From: Maribacter sp.
GTDB lineage: Bacteria > Bacteroidota > Bacteroidia > Flavobacteriales > Flavobacteriaceae
Assembly (NCBI GenBank): GCA_002749285.1
Contig: PDPR01000009.1
Location: forward strand, 124,001-188,000
Direction: 5' to 3'
DNA: 64,000 nt
Below the pieces are notes generated by a model. The model was not told where the DNA came from and made no database searches. It was given only the letters and a program-made list of their open reading frames with translations. Made by a program: the position numbers and the translations under genes. The stretch's first letter is position 1. Each line of letters opens with the position of its first letter. Positions 37,048-46,625 of this stretch are shown here, one piece after another.

Positions 37048-40000
37048 TCAGAACCCGAAACCAAGTCCAAAGGCAAACCGGGTGCCATCATCACTATTGA
37101 ACAAGGAGAAGGTTAAGGACATCATATCCGCGGCATTCAAGAAGAACCCTCCTCCGTATGAAGTATGCCAGATGTCCGAATCGAAATCGGGCATCCATAC
37201 ACGGCCATAATCAAAACCTCCATAGACACCCATATTCATAGGTAAGAACATTGTCCTTATCCGTTTAAAGCTATACCTTAGATCAGTATTCTGATAAAAT
37301 GATTTTTTACCCGAGAACCTTTGGTTCCTGTATCCACGTAAACCGTCTAACCCCCCAATACTTGCTGCTTGATAGAATTCAAATGCATCACCGATATTAA
37401 AGTGGGCCTTCCATTTTGTCCCCAAGACCAATTTACCGCTGGGAACCAATTTATAGTCGAAAGACAAACTGGGAACAATATAGCCAAAGTCTTGATTTTC
37501 CTTACCTATACTGGTTTTATAACCTACCCGCAATGAAGTCGACATTCCCATCGTTGGAAAGGCAATATTGTCTGTATTGGAAAAAGAATAGGCCACTTCG
37601 GCCCCTACAAAGTTTTTATGGTTCTCCTCTCCGTTGGCCACATAAAAAGTATTGATATATCTGTCCCCGGTTTCCTCAACCCCCATACTTTCATAACTCG
37701 CCCCTATTCTCAATCCCGCCCCCAGATCACCCTTCCAGACCAAGGAAGGTCTCAATTGTATGGTTTGCAATTTCACCCGATTGTAATCACGGCCCAAATC
37801 ATTATCAAAATTATCGGAACCATTACCCCAACCAAAGAAATTGATACTATAATTGGGGCTGGTGAACTTTGCATCCATTACAAAATCGGCCTTACCAACA
37901 GCATGTGGGAATTCCCCCCTATACCCAAAATCATACCCATAGGTTGCAAAATAATAAGCAGCCTTAAAGGTATGCCTACTGGTAAATGGGTCTTGTTGGA
38001 ACCCATTAAAGGTATAAATATCGGTAAACCCTATTTTAAGGCCATCATCAGGATTCGAACCTATTGTTGGTATAATCTGATTAGTACTCTTTTTGTAGTT
38101 GATAGGTTGGTAGGTATTGGTCCCATATTCATTGGTCAATCGCAACTTGGCAGACCCTACACTCTCGAACGTATTCTTTTTTGCTTTCTGGTCATAGATA
38201 TAAACCCTTTTACTGTCATCCACCAGATATACATCGTTATTCTGGCCACCGATCAATCGCACCTTTATAGTGCCTGTTTTTCCTACCACCCCAAATCGAT
38301 CATCATCATCCAGGCCATAGACCCAAACCTCTTGGGTAATATCGGGATCAAAGTCTTTTTTAAAGAACACCTCCGATATTTCCCCTTTCTTAATACGTTG
38401 CCCAACTACTTGGACATGGCCATTCGCCCCTTGGGTAATCGTAAAGCGATCATCCTTGTCGGTACCGGTTACCATGGCATATTTATTAAGTAATCGATAG
38501 TATTCAGAAGCTGTTCCGGACAGGTTTCCCTTACGCGCCAAAAGCACCTCCTTGATTCCCACAAGGCTCTCATCGCGAACGGCCTCGGGAAGAGCTTTGA
38601 AAGCCTTATCTATAACCTCGCCTGTTATATTGTCTTTTATAAAATCGGCCTGTTTCAGCCATTGGTCCCTAGTGGTCCCTGATAAAAGAACCCTATCCAA
38701 GGCATAGGCCCTAGGAGACCCGTTGAACCCCTTGACACTTCTTATTTTCCCATTAAACCCTTCCATAAGCGTAAGACCGGGAACAATCCGGGTAAGTATG
38801 TTCATTAGTGGGCCATCACCCATAATCGAAAAAGCCTGGTCACGATCCCTAGGCACGGGCCTATAGATAATCTTTCCCTTTTCCCCATCCTCAAAACGGG
38901 CCCATCGCCACTGATCGGTATGCCTGTCCCAATCCCCAATCATCATATCGAACAACCTTGCCTTTATATAGGCTTCCTTATCCACTTGGTATTTTTCGTC
39001 CTTCCTGATGTTCTTAAGCATATCGTCAGTACTATCCATTGTATTCGAATAACCAAAACTTTTTTGGTCACCATGGCCATCGTCCGTCCGTTCTTCGATC
39101 ATATATAGTTCATCACCAAATTCATCGGAGTACTCTTTTATTGCATGCTGTTTCGGAACATAATACAGTTTTGGGTTGGTATGGTATATACCGACCGCAT
39201 CGGACAATACGCCTATGGTAAAGGGTGCATATGGATGGGTACCGGTATAAAAGTCCTCCAAGATACTTTCGGTAAAAGTGCCATCGAATTCACCTACCAC
39301 ATATTGATCCTTAAAGGCCATGGCCTGTAGATATATTTCAGCGCTTTTCCTCAAGGCCCTCATCACATATTCCCTTCCTTGCTTATCGACCAATCTGAGT
39401 GACCGTGATTGATGCCCACCACCTTTTCTCTTGACCTTCACCCCCCCGAACAGGGTGTCCAAGTCTACGGTTGGAGCCTTGACTTTCTTCGAATAAACAT
39501 CACGGTACCGTTCGCCCCATATCATTTTGAACAGCTTACTTTTATCGACTTCCTCCTCGGTATAGACCGAAGCCTCTACTACTGCAGGAAATGTCCGGGG
39601 GTAATCATTGCCTGCATTTTTCCTTTCCGAGGACAACACCTCAGTAGTAAAAAGAAACTCTTCCTCCCCATTATCACCTACCCCGTAGTATCTAACCCTT
39701 GAAGATCCATCGGTATAGACTTCCAAGATGGCGTAACCCATCTTTCCTGTAGAGAACCTACTCCCATTCATCAAACGTGAAGCACCTTCCTTACCCCCTG
39801 CCCCACTCACTATCTGAGGGGTATTGTCCTCTAGGATATATTGCAATGTATGTTCATGGCCAGAGGCCAGGATTACCCTCTCGGAGTATTGTGCAAGCGT
39901 AATGATACGTTTTCTAAGTTCCCGGTAATTCTTATTGTTAAGGTCTTCTGGGGCACCTGTTGTCTTGCGCAACAGAGCGATCAGGCTTCCAATAATAGGT

Positions 40001-40755
40001 AGCGGTAATTTCCCCCCTAAAGGATATAATTGTTTTTTAAGGGAGAATTGCCCACCATGGGGGCCATAACTGAACATAGGGTGGTGTAGGGCGATAAGGG
40101 TAGTCTTATTTGCATTTTTTTTGATCAATCCCTCCAACTCCTCAAAAAACTTTTCCCTATCCTTTATTTCACAATTATCATTTATGGTAGGGTTTTTGTC
40201 CCAATCGGCAAGGTACCATTCAGTATCTATTGCTATGAGAACGACATCATCGTTAATATCTACTTTTTGGATGGCACAGCCATCCTTTGGAAAAAACACA
40301 CCCTTACTATCCAATTTTTTTTCTATGAATTTTTGCTCTCTTCGCAACCCCTTAACACCTTCATTGTACCAGTCGTGGTTTCCAGGAATAAAAATGGGAC
40401 TGCCCTTAAAACCATCAAGTGTTTTCAACTGGGCCATAATACTATTCCTGGCCACGAGGTAAGCGGCTGTTGAACCCTCCTTATCGGGCATGCCTGCCGG
40501 ATAGATGTTGTCGCCCAGAAAAATGACGGTACTATTCACACCCGCTTGACCCAATCTGTCCTTAAGAAGTACAAGGGCCGGATTCATACCCCCCATAGGT
40601 GACTTACCTGCATCGCCAATCAAATAAAAAGTATGGGAAACCTCCTTTGCCACAGAAACATCCTCCCTTCCCTTTTCTTCGGCATATTTAGGCTTATAGG
40701 TAGCACAACTACCCAATATCAGCAACAAAATGACCAGAGAGTAATATTTATACAT
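37048..40755 (-). CDS. Metallophosphoesterase / kinase-like / outer-membrane barrel fusion lipoprotein
   Basis: This 1235-residue lipoprotein (LGSC, Cys17) has three parts. Residues ~40-370 form a calcineurin-type metallophosphoesterase: GDAG (47-50), GDNIYP (81-86), GNHDW (125-129), HHP (225-227) and GHEH (300-303). Residues ~440-700 hold MRALRKS, IGDWDRHTDQW (607-617) and VPRDRDQAF (635-643), which resemble the catalytic and metal-binding motifs of HipA/Fam20C-type kinases. Residues ~880-1235 are aromatic-rich beta strands with GLRGYRNQRF and a final FAFGLGFGF, like an Omp85/surface-antigen barrel. The phosphatase head is well supported, the barrel likely, and the kinase-like middle is my reading of short motifs. 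It is divergent from the HD-PycTM gene across 55 bases. Confidence 0.85.
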   Translation of the reverse strand: MYKYYSLVILLLILGSCATYKPKYAEEKGREDVSVAKEVSHTFYLIGDAGKSPMGGMNPALVLLKDRLGQAGVNSTVIFLGDNIYPAGMPDKEGSTAAYLVARNSIMAQLKTLDGFKGSPIFIPGNHDWYNEGVKGLRREQKFIEKKLDSKGVFFPKDGCAIQKVDINDDVVLIAIDTEWYLADWDKNPTINDNCEIKDREKFFEELEGLIKKNANKTTLIALHHPMFSYGPHGGQFSLKKQLYPLGGKLPLPIIGSLIALLRKTTGAPEDLNNKNYRELRKRIITLAQYSERVILASGHEHTLQYILEDNTPQIVSGAGGKEGASRLMNGSRFSTGKMGYAILEVYTDGSSRVRYYGVGDNGEEEFLFTTEVLSSERKNAGNDYPRTFPAVVEASVYTEEEVDKSKLFKMIWGERYRDVYSKKVKAPTVDLDTLFGGVKVKRKGGGHQSRSLRLVDKQGREYVMRALRKSAEIYLQAMAFKDQYVVGEFDGTFTESILEDFYTGTHPYAPFTIGVLSDAVGIYHTNPKLYYVPKQHAIKEYSDEFGDELYMIEERTDDGHGDQKSFGYSNTMDSTDDMLKNIRKDEKYQVDKEAYIKARLFDMMIGDWDRHTDQWRWARFEDGEKGKIIYRPVPRDRDQAFSIMGDGPLMNILTRIVPGLTLMEGFNGKIRSVKGFNGSPRAYALDRVLLSGTTRDQWLKQADFIKDNITGEVIDKAFKALPEAVRDESLVGIKEVLLARKGNLSGTASEYYRLLNKYAMVTGTDKDDRFTITQGANGHVQVVGQRIKKGEISEVFFKKDFDPDITQEVWVYGLDDDDRFGVVGKTGTIKVRLIGGQNNDVYLVDDSKRVYIYDQKAKKNTFESVGSAKLRLTNEYGTNTYQPINYKKSTNQIIPTIGSNPDDGLKIGFTDIYTFNGFQQDPFTSRHTFKAAYYFATYGYDFGYRGEFPHAVGKADFVMDAKFTSPNYSINFFGWGNGSDNFDNDLGRDYNRVKLQTIQLRPSLVWKGDLGAGLRIGASYESMGVEETGDRYINTFYVANGEENHKNFVGAEVAYSFSNTDNIAFPTMGMSTSLRVGYKTSIGKENQDFGYIVPSLSFDYKLVPSGKLVLGTKWKAHFNIGDAFEFYQAASIGGLDGLRGYRNQRFSGKKSFYQNTDLRYSFKRIRTMFLPMNMGVYGGFDYGRVWMPDFDSDIWHTSYGGGFFLNAADMMSLTFSLFNSDDGTRFAFGLGFGF

Positions 40756-40810
40756 ATTAAATCAAGTAAAATCTAAATTTTGTAATTTGGCGTGATATAA
40801 AGCCCTATGT

Positions 40811-41989
40811 ATGTCAGATATCATCGATAAGACCGAATCTTTTGCGACTGATCTATTAACCCGGAAGTTAGATCCAAAATTCCTGTACCATAATCTGGCC
40901 CATACCCAACGGGTCGTTAAAAGTACTAAAGAAATCCTAGATTCCCTCGACCTTGGACACAAAGAGACCGAACCCCTGATCCTAGCCGCATGGCTTCATG
41001 ATACCGGCTATACACAAAGCGATAAGGATCATGAAGGGAAAAGTGTGGCCATCGCCAAGGAATTCCTTGACAAACAAGGGTATGACAAAAAGGGAATCCA
41101 AGAGGTAAGCAGTCTTATCCTTGCCACAAAGAGAGAGCATGCACCCATAAACCTTAAAGAAGAGATTATCAGGGATGCGGATGCCTCCCATTTCGCACAG
41201 AACAGCTATATGGAGACCTGTGAATTATTGCGGGAGGAATTGGCCCTTTTGGGAATTGCAGGGTATAGCCAAAAAAATTGGATCAAAACCAATATGATGA
41301 TGTTGGGAAACGAGCATAGGTACTATACCGATTATGCGAAAGAGCATTGGCAGCCCGGCAAGGACAAAAACCTGAAAAGACTCAATAAGGAATATAAGTC
41401 GATAAGGGAAATTGCAAAAAAAGAAGCCTTGAAGGCTAAGTTCAAGAACGATAGTCCAGATCGTGGTATACAAACATTATTTCGTGTTACCCTAAAAAAC
41501 CATCTAGCATTGAGTGACATTGCGGATACCAAGGCGAATATCCTTCTCTCGGTCAATGCCATCATTATTTCCTTGGCATTATCGAACCTAATCCCCAAAC
41601 TCGACAACCCCTCGAACCATTACCTTATCATACCTGCCATAATCTTCGTTTTTTTCTCTGTTGTATCGATGATTTTGGCGGTATTGGCAACCAGGCCCAA
41701 TGTAACCAGTGGTGAGTTCACCAAGGAAGATGTAATCAACAAAAAAGTGAACCTCCTGTTCTTCGGTAATTTTCACAAGATGAAATTATCCGAATATGAA
41801 TGGGCCATCAATGAATTGGTAAAAGACAAGGACTACATCTATTCGAGCCTGACGAAGGATCTTTACTATTTGGGATTGGTCCTGGACCGTAAATACAAGA
41901 TATTACGTTGGACGTATACCATCTTTATGATCGGTACCGTGATTTCGGTCCTGGCCTTCGTATTTTCCTTTCAGTTTTCCAGAATCTGA
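40811..41989 (+). CDS. HD-domain phosphohydrolase fused to a PycTM (DUF5706)-like membrane domain
   Basis: This 392-residue protein has two parts. Residues 1-210 form an HD hydrolase: His27 and His31 in YHNLAHTQRV, HD at 63-64 in WLHDTGY and Asp122/Asp124 in RDADASHF; the family hydrolyses phosphate bonds, often in (cyclic) nucleotides. Residues ~218-392 carry LKNHLALSDIADTKANILLSVNAIIIS, a pattern I recognise from the Pycsar effector membrane domain (PycTM). Predicted helices lie at about 242-260, 271-293 and 368-388. In Pycsar systems PycTM responds to cCMP or cUMP and damages the membrane. No pyrimidine cyclase gene is adjacent, so a defence role is not shown; housekeeping nucleotide signalling is equally possible. 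Confidence 0.85.
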   Translation: MSDIIDKTESFATDLLTRKLDPKFLYHNLAHTQRVVKSTKEILDSLDLGHKETEPLILAAWLHDTGYTQSDKDHEGKSVAIAKEFLDKQGYDKKGIQEVSSLILATKREHAPINLKEEIIRDADASHFAQNSYMETCELLREELALLGIAGYSQKNWIKTNMMMLGNEHRYYTDYAKEHWQPGKDKNLKRLNKEYKSIREIAKKEALKAKFKNDSPDRGIQTLFRVTLKNHLALSDIADTKANILLSVNAIIISLALSNLIPKLDNPSNHYLIIPAIIFVFFSVVSMILAVLATRPNVTSGEFTKEDVINKKVNLLFFGNFHKMKLSEYEWAINELVKDKDYIYSSLTKDLYYLGLVLDRKYKILRWTYTIFMIGTVISVLAFVFSFQFSRI

Positions 41990-42013
41990 TAGCCCAGTTC
42001 AACCGGCAATACA

Positions 42014-44386
42014 TCAAGCCTCAAGCTCATCCATTAAATCACTATAGGTGTATGTTTTTCCGGCCTTGTTATCCTTGTTGTAAAGAATCTCAACACGTAT
42101 CGCCTTAAGTCCTGTCACACCTTGCAAACCTTCCAACTCGACAATTTCCATATTATTGGTGAAATATCCTTTTACCCTTAGGAAGCTGATATACCTCAGG
42201 TATTCCAACTCTTCTTTTTTCTGTGAATATACGATGGAAAGTTTCCCACTTTGCGTTAGCCGTTCGTTGGTTCCCTTGATATAGGATTTGTCGATACGCT
42301 TCTTGATAACCTCATAGCGGGCATTGTAGGTCCCATCAACATCAAAGCGTTTCTCATCCAAACGGAAACGTATTGAGAGTGAGGTACTGTAAACCAATAA
42401 AAGTGAGGCCACATCCAAGGGAACCGGTAATTTTGGTTTTAGCTTATAATGCGTATTCTCCATATCGCACATTACCTGTAACTGCCATAATCGCAGATTG
42501 TTCAGATACAGGGTGTTGAAGGGTAACCGGCCAGCAATGGATTGCCCCACATAGATGTTGTGCTCAACTCCATCGGTCTTATAGCGTTCAAAATAATGGG
42601 GGAACATCGTCTGGGCATTTTCTTGTTTCTTATCAATGACCGACGCAAGTTTCTTATTAATGGTCATGACACTATCATCATATTTCTTACGATGGTCATA
42701 ATATGATTCGGTTTTGGGATCGATCTTATCCCCATAGGCCAAGATCATCTTTTCCATTTGTTTATCAGAACCCTTCAAATAATCGAAGACCGGGAGTACT
42801 TCCGCTTTTATAAAATCAAATATTGTCTGCTCGCTATTGGTATCCAGAACCTCTTTGATTTCCCCCAATAGATTGTCCACCCTGAAAATCAACTCTTCAT
42901 ACACTGGTAACTTTTGCTTTTTCCAAGCGGCAGTCATTATCTTATTGATTTCCGAAAGTTGGATGACCAGATCTTTCTGAATGGATAAATTCCTTGCCCT
43001 TGAGGAATCCCTTATGTCTATTTGGCCATATAAAGGGTGTACATCCTTAAATACAATATCGTTGAAAAAAGGTTGTTTTCCCTCGAATTCATCCCAAATA
43101 AACTGTTTTGCCTGTTCCCTGAACTTCCAATATACCGATGAATGCACCGTGGTACATTCTTTTTGGATAATGGCGTCTATCAAATTTTCCTCTTCATCTG
43201 CCGAACGCATTACTGCAGTAACGATATAGGGCATTATATCCTCTAATTTTTGGGCATTGACACTGTTCAGTGCATTGGTCTTCATGGAGACCAGCTCTAA
43301 AATACCCAAAAGCTTACCTTCATTCGAAATCGGTGCGAATATGGCACTTTTAATACCTTGTTCCTTTAAACTTTTTGCGGGCAGTTTCCCTTCGCACATT
43401 TCATAGTACTTATCCACATTGGCAACCGTAAAGTAATCGTGTTGATCCAACAACTTGCTGTATGACCTATGGCACAAGGTATTGGTACAGGTTTCCATGG
43501 CCTTGTCATATAACAGATAACTGGCCATCCCATTACTATGGAGTCTTTCGAACAATTTTTCATCTGGGTTATAGGTAACGAATCCTACCTTTAGGTCCTT
43601 GGTATTGAAGAACGACCTAAAAACATCCTGTAGATTGTTGATGAAATTATCACTAACCCTCTTATCCCGGGAGATAAGACTGGATTTGATCTCGGAAATG
43701 GAATGTTCGGTAGTGGCATCGAACATATTTGAGATCACGAATCCCTTGGCGATAAAACTTCCTGGAGGAATCTTCTCCTTCCAGACCTCTACATTGTCAA
43801 AATTATCCAACAGCTCATCAACATCATCCTGGGTAAGCTGTTTGGCTTTATCGGTAGGAATCAATTCCATGAAATCGGCATTGTAAAGAATGCGATAATG
43901 CTTCATTACCCCATTCTTATCGGGAATGTCGTAAAAAAGCGGGCGTTTAAAATCGAGATCGAAACCATAATAGAAACTCAGGATTATGGTACAGCCTGTA
44001 ATATAGGAAAGATGCTCGGGAACCCCTCTTACCTTCAATTCAAAATCATCCCCTGCCGCTTCGATTATTTCCTTGAACCGTTTGGAGCCATTGAAGGTAA
44101 GGTCATGATAAGGCAAGGATGCGACTTTGATCTCATTTTGGGTCAACACCCCTGAAAAGGAATCCTCCAAGATAATCCCTATTACCTTTTCATGTTTTTT
44201 AAGCAGTTCGGGGTCCTTAAAACCATCACGCAGTTCTGGATAAGGCGCTTGTGCCTCTAAGACATATCTAGCCTTCGCCGCTAAATATTCATCCTCACTC
44301 CCGGCCATACGATCATACACTTTCAACAACTTATTGAAGCTGATCAAACGGTCTAATGGAAAATCATTATCGGAAAATCTTACCAT
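42014..44386 (-). CDS. Large GAF-domain cytoplasmic protein
   Basis: This 790-residue protein has no signal peptide or membrane segment. A GAF-like sensory region is visible at about residues 270-400, with strand/helix blocks such as DLKVGFVTYNPDEKLFERLH, GIKSAIFAPISNEGKLLGILELVS and LEDIMPYIVTAVMRSADEEE. The C-terminal half is helical and charged, with no kinase, cyclase or phosphodiesterase motif that I can recognise. It is convergent with the HD-PycTM gene (24 bases between stops) and divergent from the metallophosphoesterase gene. A role in nucleotide or ligand sensing is possible from the GAF domain and neighbours, but the function is unknown. Confidence 0.75.
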   Translation of the reverse strand: MVRFSDNDFPLDRLISFNKLLKVYDRMAGSEDEYLAAKARYVLEAQAPYPELRDGFKDPELLKKHEKVIGIILEDSFSGVLTQNEIKVASLPYHDLTFNGSKRFKEIIEAAGDDFELKVRGVPEHLSYITGCTIILSFYYGFDLDFKRPLFYDIPDKNGVMKHYRILYNADFMELIPTDKAKQLTQDDVDELLDNFDNVEVWKEKIPPGSFIAKGFVISNMFDATTEHSISEIKSSLISRDKRVSDNFINNLQDVFRSFFNTKDLKVGFVTYNPDEKLFERLHSNGMASYLLYDKAMETCTNTLCHRSYSKLLDQHDYFTVANVDKYYEMCEGKLPAKSLKEQGIKSAIFAPISNEGKLLGILELVSMKTNALNSVNAQKLEDIMPYIVTAVMRSADEEENLIDAIIQKECTTVHSSVYWKFREQAKQFIWDEFEGKQPFFNDIVFKDVHPLYGQIDIRDSSRARNLSIQKDLVIQLSEINKIMTAAWKKQKLPVYEELIFRVDNLLGEIKEVLDTNSEQTIFDFIKAEVLPVFDYLKGSDKQMEKMILAYGDKIDPKTESYYDHRKKYDDSVMTINKKLASVIDKKQENAQTMFPHYFERYKTDGVEHNIYVGQSIAGRLPFNTLYLNNLRLWQLQVMCDMENTHYKLKPKLPVPLDVASLLLVYSTSLSIRFRLDEKRFDVDGTYNARYEVIKKRIDKSYIKGTNERLTQSGKLSIVYSQKKEELEYLRYISFLRVKGYFTNNMEIVELEGLQGVTGLKAIRVEILYNKDNKAGKTYTYSDLMDELEA

Positions 44387-44479
44387 ACCTGATATTAGTC
44401 CTTATCGAACCCACAAAATTACAAAATACCAAGCGATTTTTAATCTACACCTCCTTTCTCATCGATTTTTAGGATATTT

Positions 44480-45400
44480 ATGGAAATTTTAGGTATGTCA
44501 TCGAATTTCAGGTTATCAAGAGCGTATGAAAATGCCAAAGTGGTCCCTTTTGACGATACCTCTAAATTTATTTTATTTAGCGATTGCCATAGGGGCGACA
44601 ATAGTTTTGCCGATGAATTCGCCAACAACCGCAATATCTATTTCCATGCCCTGACACATTACTACAATAATGGTTTTCAATATTGTGAAATCGGCGATGG
44701 GGACGAGCTTTGGGAGAACCTTTCCTTTGAACCGATTTTTGAGGCCCACAAGAACGTTTTCAAACTGCTACGAAAATTCCATCTTGAAGACCGCTTACAC
44801 ATGTTATGGGGAAACCATGACATGGTCTATAAGGATGGGGCCTATGTGAAAAAAAACCTTTCGAGCTATTTTGAACCTATTGATGACAAGGACAAGGAAC
44901 TATTCGAAGGCATTAAATATCATGAAGGTGTGATCTTAAAACACAAAGACACACAACAGGAACTTTTTTTGACCCACGGGCACCAAGCCGATTGGTGGAA
45001 TTACACTTTTTGGAAATGGGGCCGTTTTTTGGTACGTGTACTATGGAAGCCGTTACAAGTATGGGGAATTGCCGACCCAACCAGCCCGGCAAAAAACTAC
45101 AAGGAATTGATCAAGGTCGAAAGGCGTATTAAAAGATGGATATTGAACAACCAATTAATGGTCACTATCGTAGGGCATACCCACAGGCCCCGGTTTCCCG
45201 AACCTGGTGACATTCCTTTTTTCAATGATGGCAGCTGTGTCCATCCACGCAGCATTACGGGAATAGAAATAGAGAACGGAACCATCTCCCTTATAAAATG
45301 GCAAATTGCCACCAAAGACGATGGCACTTTGCAAGTCGTACGCATACTCCTGGAAGGACCCCAAAAACTAATCGATTACCAAATAGCCTTAGAAGATTGA
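44480..45400 (+). CDS. Calcineurin-like metallophosphoesterase
   Basis: This 306-residue cytoplasmic protein has all metallophosphoesterase motifs in order: LFSDCHRGDN (first metal ligands), EIGDGDELWE, LWGNHD, THGHQADWW and VGHTHRPRFP. The arrangement resembles the LpxH/UDP-2,3-diacylglucosamine pyrophosphatase branch, but true LpxH has a fairly fixed length and sequence, and this protein is longer. Possible substrates include nucleotides, cyclic nucleotides or a lipid diphosphate. The adjacent HD-PycTM and GAF genes make nucleotide signalling worth considering; this is inference. The start at 44480 is used, with a second in-frame ATG 15 bases later (MSSNF). Confidence 0.85.
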   Translation: MEILGMSSNFRLSRAYENAKVVPFDDTSKFILFSDCHRGDNSFADEFANNRNIYFHALTHYYNNGFQYCEIGDGDELWENLSFEPIFEAHKNVFKLLRKFHLEDRLHMLWGNHDMVYKDGAYVKKNLSSYFEPIDDKDKELFEGIKYHEGVILKHKDTQQELFLTHGHQADWWNYTFWKWGRFLVRVLWKPLQVWGIADPTSPAKNYKELIKVERRIKRWILNNQLMVTIVGHTHRPRFPEPGDIPFFNDGSCVHPRSITGIEIENGTISLIKWQIATKDDGTLQVVRILLEGPQKLIDYQIALED

Positions 45401-45447
45401 CCCTTCCAGCAGTTACGTAGTCGTGTGTTGTCGAGAGTAAATCCCTC

Positions 45448-46179
45448 CTATTGGGTCGCCAACTTAAAGTTTACCGGAATACTGTAAGGTACGGATACCG
45501 CCCTTCCCCTTTGCATTCCAGGGGTCATTTTTGGCAAGGATGATATAATCCTACTGGCTTCTTTTTCCAATCCCTTATCCGGTCCACGGGTTCTAACGCC
45601 ATCGATATACCCTTTGGAATTTATGACGAACTGTACGAATACCCTTCCTTGGATACCCATTTCGGCAGCCACCTCTGGATACCTGAATTCCTTTTTAATA
45701 TGTTCCTGGATTTTTTTCTGGAAACATGCTTTACGTTGATCATTTCCCTTTGCACTTTCACAACCAGGGAATATGGGCACATTCTCAATAACAGCAAAGG
45801 GAACTGAAACCTCCTCTTCTTCCTCACCAACTTCAACATCATCAACGTCAACAACAACCTCTTCAATCACTTGATCCTGGCTAGATTCGGTACTTTCGAT
45901 AACCGTCTCTTCGATTTCCGCAGCATCTTCCACGATTTCAATAACCTCTGGTGCTGATGGTGGCGGTGGCGGTGGCGGTGTTTTTATCTGTTCTGTGATA
46001 GGTACATCCTCATCAATATCATCTACCACACTTAATTCCTCAACTATCTTGTCCTCTTTTAAGTATGTTTTAAATTCCAAAGCCCTCCAAGTTAGGAATA
46101 AGACTAAGGTTAGGCCTATGACAAAGTAGAGGCCACTGTTTTTATTTAAATCGACACTCGGGTTCTTCTTTACTTGCAT
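45448..46179 (-). CDS. tonB: TonB-family energy transducer
   Basis: This 243-residue protein has a single N-terminal membrane helix (GLYFVIGLTLVLFLTWRAL), a periplasmic linker with a PPPPPPP run and a Glu/Val/Asp-rich stretch. A C-terminal TonB domain follows (FRYPEVAAEMGIQGRVFVQFVINSKGYIDGVRTRGPDKGLEKEA ... VPYSIPVNFKL). Two cysteines in FPGCE and KACF are typical of flavobacterial TonBs. It would deliver proton-motive energy to TonB-dependent receptors, possibly including the two SusC proteins in this window. No exbB/exbD lies beside it. An FNR-like palindrome lies 54-65 bases upstream of its start. Confidence 0.92.
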   Translation of the reverse strand: MQVKKNPSVDLNKNSGLYFVIGLTLVLFLTWRALEFKTYLKEDKIVEELSVVDDIDEDVPITEQIKTPPPPPPPSAPEVIEIVEDAAEIEETVIESTESSQDQVIEEVVVDVDDVEVGEEEEEVSVPFAVIENVPIFPGCESAKGNDQRKACFQKKIQEHIKKEFRYPEVAAEMGIQGRVFVQFVINSKGYIDGVRTRGPDKGLEKEASRIISSLPKMTPGMQRGRAVSVPYSIPVNFKLATQ

Positions 46180-46625
46180 GACATTTGCTTTATGAGTTAC
46201 TCAAAAGTACATTCAATAACAGAATAGAAACATGATATTTATCAGTTTAAGGCCGGTTATTTTTTTAAATTCCTAATCATATCGGTTATTTTTGAGGATC
46301 TGTGAATTATGGGGCAAGGAAAACGACCGGTAAACCAGTCCGGTCAAGTCCCAGAAGGGCATTGAAGCCTTTTATTGATCCCACATTAATACATATACTA
46401 TCACCGGAGCAAATGGACTTGAAAAGCTGAAATCCATTCCTTTCCCAACAAGCAAGGGGTGCCTTGCCATTCCCATGCTTTAAGAAGGCAAGCCGCTGTC
46501 GCACACCCTTGGGCCACCCTTATTATCAAGGTTTTCCGCATAAAAATTAGCATTTCTATTTGCAGTCCGTTAAATTTACGACACTGTAATCGATTGATTA
46601 TTACTATTAACCAACAAAACCAATT
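46180..46625. other. Intergenic region with an FNR-like site and no supported gene
   Basis: This 446-base gap separates divergent tonB and the acylase gene. TGATATTTATCA occurs at 46233-46244, near tonB. The region 46307-46560 is richer in GC and has small inverted repeats (ACCGG / CCGGT near 46328-46345; CTTGCC / GGCAAG near 46465-46490). It also contains a 65-codon minus-strand frame with no recognisable features. It could be a decayed mobile fragment or a structured RNA. I cannot support either and see no tRNA or known riboswitch. Confidence 0.4.
46233..46244. promoter_or_regulatory. FNR/CRP-type half-palindrome upstream of tonB
   Basis: TGATATTTATCA is a perfect inverted repeat (TGAT-N4-ATCA) located 54-65 bases before the tonB start. 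An identical 12-mer occurs between korA and the ferredoxin gene. It probably binds a CRP/FNR-family regulator; the regulator is not in this window. Confidence 0.45.

Noticed and set aside
37618..38493. 291-codon plus-strand frame inside the large metallophosphoesterase/barrel gene
   Set aside because: It is antisense to a strongly supported protein, has no start context or domain, and its translation is low in recognisable structure.
40811..45400. Complete Pycsar defence system
   Set aside because: Only a PycTM-like domain is visible; no pyrimidine cyclase gene is adjacent, so a defence system cannot be claimed.
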